Below are positions 8,950 through 16,788 of a DNA stretch of 48,467 nucleotides, in pieces (position 1 is the first letter of the stretch; every line of letters begins with the position of its first letter). Source of the DNA: Ruegeria sp. Alg231-54 (lineage in GTDB: Bacteria > Pseudomonadota > Alphaproteobacteria > Rhodobacterales > Rhodobacteraceae); NCBI RefSeq assembly GCF_900143525.1, contig NZ_FREZ01000012.1, positions 23,210 to 71,676 on the forward strand, read 5' to 3'. The notes below the pieces were generated by a model, which had not been told where the DNA came from, did no database searches, and saw only the letters and a list, made by a program, of their open reading frames with translations. Made by a program: the position numbers and the translations under genes.

Positions 8950-9755
8950 GAATTCGAACCAATCTCTGTTAGGCCAGTGAAGCTGTCCTTTATTCCACGC
9001 CAAGTTCGCGCCACTCGGCAAGAGCGGCGGTGCGTGTCAGCTTGAAGGTGTCTCGGCTGGTGAGCGATCGCTCCTGATTGAAATGGTTGTAGACGGAGGA
9101 ATGAACGGCGGCGAATTTCTGCAAACTTCGCATGCGCCTGAAACGCTGCATGGCGCGTTCTCTTCGTCGGAACGGCAGGTGAGAGTTCTCAACGCGGTTG
9201 TTGAGCCACCTGCCCGTCTGTTGTTTTTCCAGAGCACCCAAATCTCTCAGCGCCGCCTTATAGGATGCGAAGCGATCTGTGACGACTTCTTCAGCTTTGC
9301 CGTGCCGCTTCATCAGTTTCCTGAGGAATTTCAATGCTGCGGCTTTGTTTCTACGCTTCGTGACGACAGCTTCGAGCACCTCTCCTTCGTGATCAACGGC
9401 ACGCCAGAGGTAGTGACGCTTGCCGTTCACCTTCACAAAAACCTCGTCCACGTGCCATTTCCATTTCGAGAATGCCCGCAGTTTCTGAACACGCTTTCTG
9501 CGGATCTCAGAAGCAAACACCGGCCCGAACCTGTTCCACCAGTAGCGGACAGTTTCATGACTGACATCGATGCCTCGCTCGTGCAGCAGATCTTCGACAT
9601 TCCGCAACGAAAGTGGAAACCGGATGTACAGCATCACCGCCAAGCGGATGATCTCGGGACTGGTTTTGAAATACTTGAAAGTGGCAGGTTTGCTCATTCC
9701 CAAAGGCTACGAAACCCCCCTGCCCGCCTCAACCCAAGTTCTTCTGACATGACCC
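8936..9755 (-). mobile_element. IS6-family insertion sequence, apparently complete (about 820 bp)
   Basis: It is bounded by imperfect inverted repeats, GGGTGCTGTCAGACGAATT at 8936 and, on the minus strand, GGGTCATGTCAGAAGAACTT from 9755, with a single full-length DDE transposase between them. The length and architecture match the IS6 family. No 8-bp target duplication is evident: TGCGAAGA follows on the right, while TGTCAGAC or TGGAATAT precedes on the left. The insertion is therefore old or the result of recombination. It lies upstream of the sugar-acid operon, in the same orientation as the partial IS6 element at the other end. Confidence 0.87.
8990..9697 (-). CDS. IS6-family transposase
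   Basis: 235 residues from the ATG at 9697, a typical IS6 length. An N-terminal HTH region is followed by an RNase H-like DDE domain with Asp84 (WHVDEVFVKV), Asp141 (VTDRFASYK) and Glu170 (NNRVENSHLPFRRRERAM), all present, so the protein may be active. A TTG two codons upstream is a possible alternative start but has no better ribosome site. IS6 transposases act by a copy-in, replicative mechanism that tends to create direct repeats of the element. Confidence 0.93.
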   Translation of the reverse strand: MSKPATFKYFKTSPEIIRLAVMLYIRFPLSLRNVEDLLHERGIDVSHETVRYWWNRFGPVFASEIRRKRVQKLRAFSKWKWHVDEVFVKVNGKRHYLWRAVDHEGEVLEAVVTKRRNKAAALKFLRKLMKRHGKAEEVVTDRFASYKAALRDLGALEKQQTGRWLNNRVENSHLPFRRRERAMQRFRRMRSLQKFAAVHSSVYNHFNQERSLTSRDTFKLTRTAALAEWRELGVE

Positions 9756-9863
9756 TGCGAAGAAGTTGGTTAAAAAGTTAAGAGTCTTTTTGTTTTCTTC
9801 CGACGTATCAAGGAATGCCGATACTCGTATTTCAAGCTGATTGAGTAGCGTTAGTGCATTCGA

Positions 9864-10082
9864 CTACGTATGCGGTTGGCTGGGCGTCGCTTTTCGCTTG
9901 ATACCTTTGCAAAGCTCACAAACCCATTCAGCGGTTCCATCAATCGCTCGACTTGAACTCTTTAGGTCGTGGTAGGAAACGACCCGCTGTTCGCGGCAAA
10001 AAGGACAAGTTGCAATCGCATGAAAATCGGGAACATGGACGGCTTTCGGCGGGGCGGGATTGCAAACCATAGAGTTCTCCAA
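9864..10082 (-). CDS. Small zinc-ribbon-like hypothetical protein
   Basis: A 72-residue protein with two cysteine pairs, CPFC (about 26-29) and CELC (about 55-58), the layout of a small zinc ribbon. The ATG is preceded by GGAGAA at a suitable distance, which supports translation. No family name can be given. It stands alone between the IS6 element and the adenylate cyclase gene, on the same strand as the latter. The 244 bp between it and the cyclase stop hold no gene; near 10250 there is a degenerate trace of the dispersed repeat (GATGCGGTCATTGGGCTTCG). Confidence 0.55.
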   Translation of the reverse strand: MENSMVCNPAPPKAVHVPDFHAIATCPFCREQRVVSYHDLKSSSRAIDGTAEWVCELCKGIKRKATPSQPHT

Positions 10083-10326
10083 TTGGGAGGATACCGCGCG
10101 TGCTGAACATAGGTTAGCGGCCTATTTTGACACTTTGTCGGGCTATATCATCACAAATTCTAACATAAGTCGCTACGCTGTGCGATTTTCGTTTCGGAAG
10201 GCACGCCTTGAGTGCGGTTTAGTAATTTCACAGATTTAGTTAATCGTCTGCCTTGCAGAAGATGCGGTCATTGGGCTTCGCACGTTTGAGCTATTTCGGG
10301 CCGTCTAGTGTGCTACAGCGCCAGCA

Positions 10327-11448
10327 TCAGTTCGTGAAAAGCTCCATTACTCCGATATTTTTCGCCCGTGCCGTCAACTTTTTTGAGAACTTCTTACGGC
10401 TGACTGTGTCGAGTTCGTTCCAGAACTCTCGGCTGACACGGATGCTTCCAAGCTTACTATGGCCGTCCAGTATGTCTTCGGAATGGATCTGTTCAAGCCG
10501 CGCTGCTTTGTTAACCTCTGTCCCAATCATCGTGAACTGATGTCGTGTTGCAGAACCGAAATCTCCACTCACGACAAGCCCGATATGTAGTCCAATTCTG
10601 AGGGTCAAAGGCTCGTTCCCTATTCTAATCTCCTTGACGTTCTTTACCGATTGTTCAGCGGCACGAACAGCATCCGAACAGATTGACGAGGCGTCTTCGA
10701 CTTTGCCCTTCATCACCCAAAACGCCATCAACCCGTCACCGATGAACTTATCGATGTGTCCGCCTCGATCTAGGACGGGGGACGTTTGTGCGTTGAAAAA
10801 TCGCTGAACGATGTCGGCGACGCGCTCCGGAGGCGTATTCAATGTGAACTTGCTGAATCCGACCACGTCGGAAAACCAAATTATAGCCCGCTCGATGAGG
10901 TATTCGGCTTGTTGTTCGCTCCCGGACTGCATTCGGCGACTTAAGGCGTACTGGTTTGTGTAAGCGTGTAGAATGCGCGTGTCGTCAGCCAAGTGGCGGC
11001 TAAGAGACGCAGTCTTCCTAGTCGCGCTTCGAAGTTTGATCGAGATAATTTTTGCGATGTTTCTCCAAATGATACCCGCTTCTGGGTGTGTCTCTATATT
11101 GGTCCGATCAATAACTAAAACATCGACAATACTCTCGTTTGCGACAAGGTCGTAGACACGTTGATACCCGTTGCCGGCCAAGTGTTGTTCTCCGATCACT
11201 TCGTTTCGCCGCCGAACGAAAAGAGTTTGTCCATTTAATTTAATGGCGACAGATCCATTAACGATAATCCAGAGACACTCTGCCGGATCGCCGGCACTGC
11301 AGATAGATTCGCCTTCGGTGTACCTGTATCTACGTGGTTCGAGCGGCGTGGTGTCTTCGACATCGTCAATGAGTCCGGATAGCGCAAGTGCTTCCTCGTA
11401 CTCTGGACCCAGCTTCTCAATTGGTGTGATCGACGCATTTTCCGCCAT
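10327..11448 (-). CDS. Class III adenylate/guanylate cyclase with N-terminal cyclic-nucleotide-binding domain
   Basis: 373 residues from the ATG at 11448, chosen because GGAGG lies 6 bp upstream; the longer open frame runs back through repeat-like DNA (11579-11662). Residues about 40-120 form a cNMP-binding domain (YTEGESICSAGDPAECLWIIVNG). After a helical linker, residues about 185-345 form the cyclase domain, with metal Asp194 (FSDVVGFS), Asp238 (KFIGDG), Lys234 and the VNKAARLE segment carrying Asn313 and Arg317. The protein is soluble. It could be controlled by cAMP or another nucleotide through the N-terminal domain, possibly as product feedback. The position usually Asp in adenylate-specific enzymes is Thr310 here (MIGTEVN). 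It has no operon partner. Confidence 0.85.
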   Translation of the reverse strand: MAENASITPIEKLGPEYEEALALSGLIDDVEDTTPLEPRRYRYTEGESICSAGDPAECLWIIVNGSVAIKLNGQTLFVRRRNEVIGEQHLAGNGYQRVYDLVANESIVDVLVIDRTNIETHPEAGIIWRNIAKIISIKLRSATRKTASLSRHLADDTRILHAYTNQYALSRRMQSGSEQQAEYLIERAIIWFSDVVGFSKFTLNTPPERVADIVQRFFNAQTSPVLDRGGHIDKFIGDGLMAFWVMKGKVEDASSICSDAVRAAEQSVKNVKEIRIGNEPLTLRIGLHIGLVVSGDFGSATRHQFTMIGTEVNKAARLEQIHSEDILDGHSKLGSIRVSREFWNELDTVSRKKFSKKLTARAKNIGVMELFTN

Positions 11449-11578
11449 TCGAGCCTCCGCATCCACATCCACGTCTCCTGCTCGCAGTATCACCATAGCA
11501 CGAAACCCCAAATCGAACGTGTTGCTTGGGAAGATTGAAGGAATGCGATCTGCTCTCGGGTGGCCTGCCCGCAGTGTT

Positions 11579-11662
11579 CTCAAATTCCGCTCTGGGCTCA
11601 ATACGAACGTTCGTCGACTTTTCCCAAGTGACCGCCTTGCGGACAAAGCTGCCTGTCGTTGC
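11579..11662 (-). repeat. Dispersed intergenic repeat, copy 1 (GAGCCCAGAGCGGA type)
   Basis: The segment around CCGCTCTGGGCTC and the following GACCGCCTTGCGGACAAAGC match the repeat seen intact at 33968-34057 in the opposite orientation. It fills the gap between the cyclase start and the amidohydrolase stop. Confidence 0.6.
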
Positions 11663-11673
11663 GGCTAACTTGG

Positions 11674-13380
11674 CTAACGGGCGTCGTAGACAATTTCGCC
11701 CTCGAACACCGTCAGAATCGCCTCTATCTTTCCAATTTCTCCCGTCCGGTCCGCCGCAACCAAGTCAAACGGGTTTTGATCCAAAACTGCCAAGTCCGCG
11801 AACTTGCCAACCTCGATCGATCCGGTGACGTCTTCATGTTCCATCGCGTAGGCCCCGTTGATCGTGAAAATACGCATAACGTCTTCAAGCGTCACGCCTT
11901 CGCCTAAAGGCCCACCCGGATAATCCGGATCATCCGGGTTTTCGCGAGTGATCATGGCTTCCATGTTCCGGAAGGGATTTGCAGAGGGCGCTGAAGCGGG
12001 CCAGTCACTGCCGTAAGATACCGTCACACCCCTGCGCAGCATTTCTGCGATCTGCGCACGCCCCGCAGCCCTGTCAGGTCCAAGGAGCGGATCGTAAAGG
12101 TCACCGGTCGGAAAGCGAAAATATACAGGTGGCGACATGTCCGCAACGACATCAAGCCGCGCCATACGGTCCATATCTTCCGGGGTGACCCACAGAGGAT
12201 GTGCAATCTGGGCGACTGCATCGAACGCTGGATAGTTCTCGCGACCCTCTTCTATGAGATCCAACACTACCTTCGTTGTACCGTCGCCGATGGAGTGGGC
12301 CATCATCTTGTAACCATCTCGCATGTTTTCACGCATCTGGTTCATCATGTTTTCGCTGATCGTTAGGATACCGAAGGTTTCGGTTCCCTCATATGGCTCG
12401 ATCATGAGCGACGTTTTTGTCAGTGGCGTGCCATCCGCTCCCCATTTCACCGTGAATGGGTCAATCAACCGGGATTGCAGATCAGGCAAAAGTTCCAATG
12501 TCTCTTGAGCGCGCGCTTCCTCGCCAAAATAGTCGTTCATGATCAGAGCCGTATCGACCCGAAGTCGCACTTTTTCTTCGTTGGCAAGCTCCGCCCAAGC
12601 CATGATTGCTTCACGTGATACGGCAGCATCTGTGATCGCAACTATTCCAAAGCTGTGCAAAATATCCTGACTTTCCAGTATTGCCTTCTCCCACATAGGG
12701 ACATCAGGATGAGTTTGGATACTACCCACGCGGAATAGGCCCATTTCAGCCAGAAATCCAGTAGGTTCACCGGTTTCCGGATCCATTTCGATGACACCGG
12801 TCTCGGGCTGCGGCGTATCCTTTGTAATGCCCGCTAGCTCAAGTGCCTTTGAATTAACAACTGCGTTATGTGCCGAACTGTCGACTAGATAAACCGGTCG
12901 ATCCGGGAAAATATCGTCGAGTAAGTTTTTGCGCGCTCGCCCATCTTCAAAGTGGGAGGGGTCCCACTGCTGACCCCAAATCCACCCATCACCCGGGTTG
13001 GCCTCGGCATACTGCATCAGTGATTGTCGAATTTCGTCAGGAGTGCTTTCGGGCGGAAATGTAGCCCTATTGGCATAAGGAAGGATCGTTGCGCCCGCGC
13101 TCGATGCGTGGACATGGTTCTCTTGGATTCCCGGCATCATAAAGGCGCCCCCGAGGTCGATCACTTCCGTTTCGGTCCCAGCAAGAGCCAAAGCATCTTC
13201 ATTACTACCCACGACCACCAACTTGCCGTCTGTGATGGCAATAGCCTCGACCCACGGAATATTCTGGTCGACGGTGTAAATTTGCCCGTTTGTGAAGACC
13301 GTGTTTACGCTTTGAGCCCACAAAGGCAAAACAGACGAAGCCACAAGAAGTGAGGCAAGACCGAGCTCGATCGTTTTCAT
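11674..13380 (-). CDS. Exported YtcJ-like metal-dependent amidohydrolase (amidohydrolase family 3)
   Basis: 568 residues from the ATG at 13380, which begins a signal peptide (MKTIELGLASLLVASSVLPLWAQS). The longer open frame upstream reads through a dispersed repeat and is rejected. The metal-binding HxH is His89/His91 (QENHVHASS). Further expected ligands lie in MMAHSIGDGT, QIAHPLW and the late Asp of SYGSDWPAS. The C-terminal part returns to the small beta-sandwich (GKFADLAVLDQNPFDL). The family hydrolyses amide or ester bonds of varied small molecules, and the substrate here is unknown. Periplasmic location is predicted. No other gene is clearly in its transcription unit. Confidence 0.85.
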   Translation of the reverse strand: MKTIELGLASLLVASSVLPLWAQSVNTVFTNGQIYTVDQNIPWVEAIAITDGKLVVVGSNEDALALAGTETEVIDLGGAFMMPGIQENHVHASSAGATILPYANRATFPPESTPDEIRQSLMQYAEANPGDGWIWGQQWDPSHFEDGRARKNLLDDIFPDRPVYLVDSSAHNAVVNSKALELAGITKDTPQPETGVIEMDPETGEPTGFLAEMGLFRVGSIQTHPDVPMWEKAILESQDILHSFGIVAITDAAVSREAIMAWAELANEEKVRLRVDTALIMNDYFGEEARAQETLELLPDLQSRLIDPFTVKWGADGTPLTKTSLMIEPYEGTETFGILTISENMMNQMRENMRDGYKMMAHSIGDGTTKVVLDLIEEGRENYPAFDAVAQIAHPLWVTPEDMDRMARLDVVADMSPPVYFRFPTGDLYDPLLGPDRAAGRAQIAEMLRRGVTVSYGSDWPASAPSANPFRNMEAMITRENPDDPDYPGGPLGEGVTLEDVMRIFTINGAYAMEHEDVTGSIEVGKFADLAVLDQNPFDLVAADRTGEIGKIEAILTVFEGEIVYDAR

Positions 13381-13782
13381 TCCTATTACCCCAACAGCTA
13401 GATCATCATCTGCCTTAGAATGGTCGGTTGCGAGCTGTTTAACAACTTCTGCTCTGGGCTCGAAGCAGACATGCGGCAGTGCAGCGGTCGAAGGTTGAGC
13501 CTGTTCCCGTAAGCAGACTTTAGGAAAAACGAGATGACCCAGCGATTTCATCGGCTTGGCCAATCGTGCTGACATTCGTCTTCCACAAGCCACCCTTCGC
13601 ACAAACCGGGCTGATCGACGGCTCAGAGCCCATTTTGGCCGATGCTGCGCGATGTCCGAATGACTGCAATGCGCAGTAAACCAGCTTTGCGAAATTGTGA
13701 GAATAGGCTCTTAGTCCCCGTTCGATCCAAGGATAATTTTCGGTCTGATACTTCGCCAAAAGTGGGAGCATCACGATGCTTT
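13381..13782. other. Intergenic region with dispersed repeat traces, no gene called
   Basis: About 400 bp between the amidohydrolase start and the HAD phosphatase stop. It contains repeat copy 2 (13441-13490) and a second GGCTCAGAGCCC motif near 13619. A minus-strand open frame of 123 codons crosses the segment and overlaps the HAD gene in another frame. I recognise no family in it, and part of it is repeat DNA. Confidence 0.6.
13441..13490 (-). repeat. Dispersed intergenic repeat, copy 2
   Basis: AACTTCTGCTCTGGGCTCGA and the following AGCAGACATGCGG match the repeat core (GAGCCCAGAGCAGA on the minus strand). It lies just upstream of the secreted amidohydrolase, and its translation produces the spurious N-terminal extension of that gene. 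Confidence 0.65.
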
Positions 13783-14667
13783 CTATATGCGAAGTAGGCG
13801 CCAGCTCGGTGTCAAGCTGGATTGCTCGCAAAAAGTGCGAGTATCCAGCCCCGAAAACACTCCGTCTTGCGCGACAAGGACTGTACGCCAACCTCGTGCT
13901 GCTGCACCGAGGATATCGGTGTGAAGAGTGTCACCGCACATCGCGATGCGTTCGGGCGGAATTCCTGGAAGCGTGGCTTCGACCATTTCAAATACTTCCG
14001 GAAATGGCTTGCCAAAGAACCTGATGCCTTGAAGGCCCTCATCTGCCAGCAAATGCCCGTAGTGTCCGGGCTCCAATGAGAACCCGAAGTCTCGTGGCGC
14101 TGCCAGATCAGCATTTGCGACCACCACTGGGCGCGGTTTGGCCAACAAGCTGTCGCAAAGCATGGATTGTTGAGATTGTTGCCAGATTTCGGTCGAGAGA
14201 AACAAGAAACCGTCAGCCCGGTCAAAGTCTGCCTTGTCTGCCTCAAGCCTGATCGTCTCGGATAAGATGTCCGTCAGGGCGTCAGACGGCGAGGCGATGC
14301 AGCCCCACAGACCGTCGTTCAGGTTTGCCAAGGCTGCGTCTCGGCTGGTCACAATCTCATCTGAATCAACCTGCATTCCGAGCTTTTGAAATTTGGCAGT
14401 CGCGCCCTGGTGATTATAGCTGGCGGCATTGGAAAGAATGCGAATCTGGTGTCCGCCCTCCCTGAGCTCTTTCAAACGAGCTGCCGCGCCGGGAATCGGA
14501 GTTTCCCCAACATTTAGAACGCCAAAAGCATCAAAAACAAAGGCGTCTACTTCGTTGCCAATATCTAGAAGTGAATCAATATCCAGAGTGGCCGCGTTGA
14601 ATGTTGCTTTTGGGAGTCTGGGACGTATGGACTGATAACGCGAAAATATCGAGTTGGCGTCAAGCAT
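13783..14667 (-). CDS. HAD-superfamily (class IIA, NagD-like) phosphatase
   Basis: A 294-residue HAD hydrolase with motif I FDAFGVLNVG (nucleophile Asp46), motif II ILSNAAS, the conserved Lys in FFGKPFPEV and motif IV CGDTLHTDILGA. The second Asp of the usual DxD motif is replaced (Asp-Ala-Phe), as in a subgroup of class IIA proteins with D-x-W/F-G. The cap region lies between motifs II and III. It diverges from the deoR-ugp operon across a 269-bp region with paired operator-like repeats, so it probably shares that regulation. It may dephosphorylate an imported or released phosphate ester such as glycerol phosphate; this is inference. Confidence 0.82.
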   Translation of the reverse strand: MLDANSIFSRYQSIRPRLPKATFNAATLDIDSLLDIGNEVDAFVFDAFGVLNVGETPIPGAAARLKELREGGHQIRILSNAASYNHQGATAKFQKLGMQVDSDEIVTSRDAALANLNDGLWGCIASPSDALTDILSETIRLEADKADFDRADGFLFLSTEIWQQSQQSMLCDSLLAKPRPVVVANADLAAPRDFGFSLEPGHYGHLLADEGLQGIRFFGKPFPEVFEMVEATLPGIPPERIAMCGDTLHTDILGAAARGWRTVLVAQDGVFSGLDTRTFCEQSSLTPSWRLLRI

Positions 14668-14750
14668 GTGTCCAAATGTCCTTTTTTGATGAGCGCCCCT
14701 GACAAGTTTGACGCAATCCAGAATGTAACATCAACAAAGCAAAATGGAAG

Positions 14751-14772
14751 AAAAAACAACATTTACAACAAA
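14751..14772 (-). promoter_or_regulatory. Operator-like element upstream of the HAD gene
   Basis: It reads AAAAAACAACATTTACAACA, with two ACAACA units 9 bp apart. A nearly identical element lies inverted at 14881-14902 near the divergent deoR start. Followed at 14775 by GTTGT, it also forms a partial inverted repeat. It is a candidate site for the DeoR-type regulator. Confidence 0.5.
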
Positions 14773-14880
14773 TCGTTGTCAAGGAGATTCGAAATTTCGT
14801 GCACAAAGCATTGATAAATATAATTTTTACGACACTTGCAGCCAGGGCGCCCTTTAAGGTTTTATGTGGCTTTGATTGAA

Positions 14881-14902
14881 AAATGTTGTTTTGTTGTTTT
14901 TT
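14881..14902 (+). promoter_or_regulatory. Operator-like element upstream of deoR-ugp operon
   Basis: Its reverse complement begins AAAAAACAACAAAACAACAT, with ACAACA units 8 bp apart. It is the mirror partner of the element at 14751-14772 and ends 34 bp before the deoR-type start codon, a position suited to autorepression. Confidence 0.5.
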
Positions 14903-14936
14903 GGTGATATGGTTTTGGCAACTTGAAGGGGGATAA

Positions 14937-15713
14937 ATGGCGTCAAAGAAGATCAGACGGAGGGATTTAATCCAGCAAGTCGTGCAAGAGCGTGGCGGTG
15001 TCAGTGTGGGGGCCTTAGCGGAAATGCTAGGGGTCTCGACGCAAACCATCCGCCGTGATCTGGACATATTGTGCGACGGTGAAAACCTGCGGCGCGCGCA
15101 CGGGCGGATCGAGCTGGCTGAAAGCCGTTTGAATACCCCGTTTGATCAGAGAGCCGGAACGAACCTACGTGGCAAACGGTCGGTTTCCGAACTTGTTGCG
15201 AGCATGATCCCCAACGGGGCAAACGTGTTCCTTTCAATCGGATCGACTCCGCTCGAAGTGGCCAAGGCACTGTCCGGCCACCAAGAGTTAACAGTCATCA
15301 CGAACAACCTGAGTGCCGCGATGGCGCTGAGTAATGAAATCTCAAACCGTATCCTTTTGCCAGGAGGCGAGCTGCGTCTGCCCGATCGTGATTTTATCGG
15401 CGAAGAAGCAACTGATTTCTTTGACAGGTTTCGTGCCGAGTTCGCAGTATTTGGCGTTGCCGGTGTGGCGCATGATGGGGGGTTGTTGGAATTTCATCCA
15501 GCGGAGGTTCGGGTGAGAATGAAAATGCAGCAGCACGCGGCCAAATCGATTCTCGTAATAGACAGTAGTAAATTTGGTCGCATTGCGCCGGCATTGGGCG
15601 GCAACATCTCGGATGTCGACGTTGTCGTGTGTGACCGTACTCCGGCCCCTGAATTTTCTGATCTCGCAGACAGTTTGGGCGAGGCCATTACTTACTCACA
15701 AGGAGAGCGCTGA
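14937..15713 (+). CDS. DeoR-family transcriptional regulator (GlpR-like)
   Basis: 258 residues. The N-terminal DeoR helix-turn-helix (about 6-60, with GVSVGALAEMLGVSTQTIRR) is followed by the sugar-phosphate-sensing DeoRC domain, which shares the ISOCOT fold. SIGSTPLEVAKAL and TNNLSAAMALS are the usual ligand-loop segments. The ATG follows GAAGGGGG at 14926-14932. It heads the ugp-type operon, 2 bp before the ATPase gene. GlpR-type proteins repress glycerol phosphate genes and are released by a phosphorylated compound, which fits a phosphoester uptake locus. Confidence 0.9.
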   Translation: MASKKIRRRDLIQQVVQERGGVSVGALAEMLGVSTQTIRRDLDILCDGENLRRAHGRIELAESRLNTPFDQRAGTNLRGKRSVSELVASMIPNGANVFLSIGSTPLEVAKALSGHQELTVITNNLSAAMALSNEISNRILLPGGELRLPDRDFIGEEATDFFDRFRAEFAVFGVAGVAHDGGLLEFHPAEVRVRMKMQQHAAKSILVIDSSKFGRIAPALGGNISDVDVVVCDRTPAPEFSDLADSLGEAITYSQGER

Positions 15714-15715
15714 AT

Positions 15716-16732
15716 ATGGCGGAACCATTTGTTCACGTCGACAATATTGCCAAGCGCTGGAATGGGCAGCTTGGCGTCGAGAATATTAATCTTTCGATCC
15801 CGCGTGGTTCGTTCGTAGCGCTGCTTGGCCCTTCGGGCTGCGGCAAGTCAACGACGCTGAGATTGCTGTCGGGACTAGAATTGCCGGATGAGGGGCGGAT
15901 CGTCATTGACGGGCTTGATATCACAACTTCTGCCCCTGCGGAACGCAATCTGTCGATGGTGTTCCAGTCTTATGCTTTGTTCCCGCATCTGAGTGTTGCG
16001 GAAAACGTCGTCTTTGGCCTCAAGGTGCGAAAAGTCGGCGCGGCGGATCGGCGCGAGAAACTGACCCGGGCGCTCGAGATCACTGGCTTGTTGGGCTATG
16101 AGCAGCGTAAGCCGGGCGAATTGTCGGGTGGTCAGCGCCAGCGTGTGGCGCTTGCACGTGCGATCGTGGCAAACCAGCCGCTGTGCCTGATGGATGAGCC
16201 GCTTTCGAACCTCGATGCCAAGCTGCGCGCCTCGGTGCGCAAGGACATCAAAAAACTACAGGTCGATTTGGGCATCACCGTAGTTTACGTCACGCATGAC
16301 CAGACCGAAGCGATGAGCATGGCCGACATGGTCGTGCTGATGAAAGACGGCCTTATCCAGCAGACAGGTTCACCAGAAGAGCTTTACTACAAGCCTGCTA
16401 ACACCTTTGTCGCCGAGTTCGTCGGTGCCCCGCCAATGGCGCTGATCAAGTCTGAAGGCGTGCCGGGATTTGAGCGCGCCACGACAATTGGCCTTCGCGC
16501 CGAAGCGGTGAAGGTGGTGGAATCGGGCAAGGGCAGGCTGACTTGTAAAGTATCGGAATGTGAATTCCTGGGTTCCGAGACATTCATTGGCCTGTCACAT
16601 CCTGCTGCCAATGGTCTGACCGTATCCATGCCCGGATTGAAACATATTCCGGCAGGAGAAGATCTGGAGATCAGCTTTGCCGATGAAGACCTGCATTTCT
16701 TTGACGACATGGGCAAGCGACTGGCCGGGTAG
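15716..16732 (+). CDS. ABC transporter ATPase, MalK/UgpC type
   Basis: 338 residues. It shows Walker A GPSGCGKST (about 38-46), the Q-loop FQSYALFPH, the ABC signature LSGGQRQRVALARA, Walker B CLMDEPLSNLDA and the switch His in THDQTEAMS. The C-terminal region from about 235 is a TOBE-type domain, beginning after FVAEFVGAPPMALI, a phrase close to that of UgpC. It energises import by the two permeases encoded downstream. The start lies 2 bp after the deoR stop. Confidence 0.93.
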   Translation: MAEPFVHVDNIAKRWNGQLGVENINLSIPRGSFVALLGPSGCGKSTTLRLLSGLELPDEGRIVIDGLDITTSAPAERNLSMVFQSYALFPHLSVAENVVFGLKVRKVGAADRREKLTRALEITGLLGYEQRKPGELSGGQRQRVALARAIVANQPLCLMDEPLSNLDAKLRASVRKDIKKLQVDLGITVVYVTHDQTEAMSMADMVVLMKDGLIQQTGSPEELYYKPANTFVAEFVGAPPMALIKSEGVPGFERATTIGLRAEAVKVVESGKGRLTCKVSECEFLGSETFIGLSHPAANGLTVSMPGLKHIPAGEDLEISFADEDLHFFDDMGKRLAG

Positions 16733-16788
16733 GTCAAGCAACTGAACTTTGGAAAGACAAGAGTAACTGTCATCACTGGGAGGAAAAA

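Noticed and set aside
9083..9781. 232-codon plus-strand open frame across the IS6 element
   Set aside because: It is antisense to the intact IS6 transposase; a similar frame antisense to the left IS6 copy arises for the same reason.
11449..11646. N-terminal extension of the cNMP-binding cyclase
   Set aside because: The extension reads through repeat-like DNA, while GGAGG marks the ATG at 11448.
13520..13891. 123-codon minus-strand open frame beside the HAD gene
   Set aside because: It overlaps the HAD gene in another frame, includes repeat sequence and matches no family I know. It could be a gene relic, but I cannot support it.
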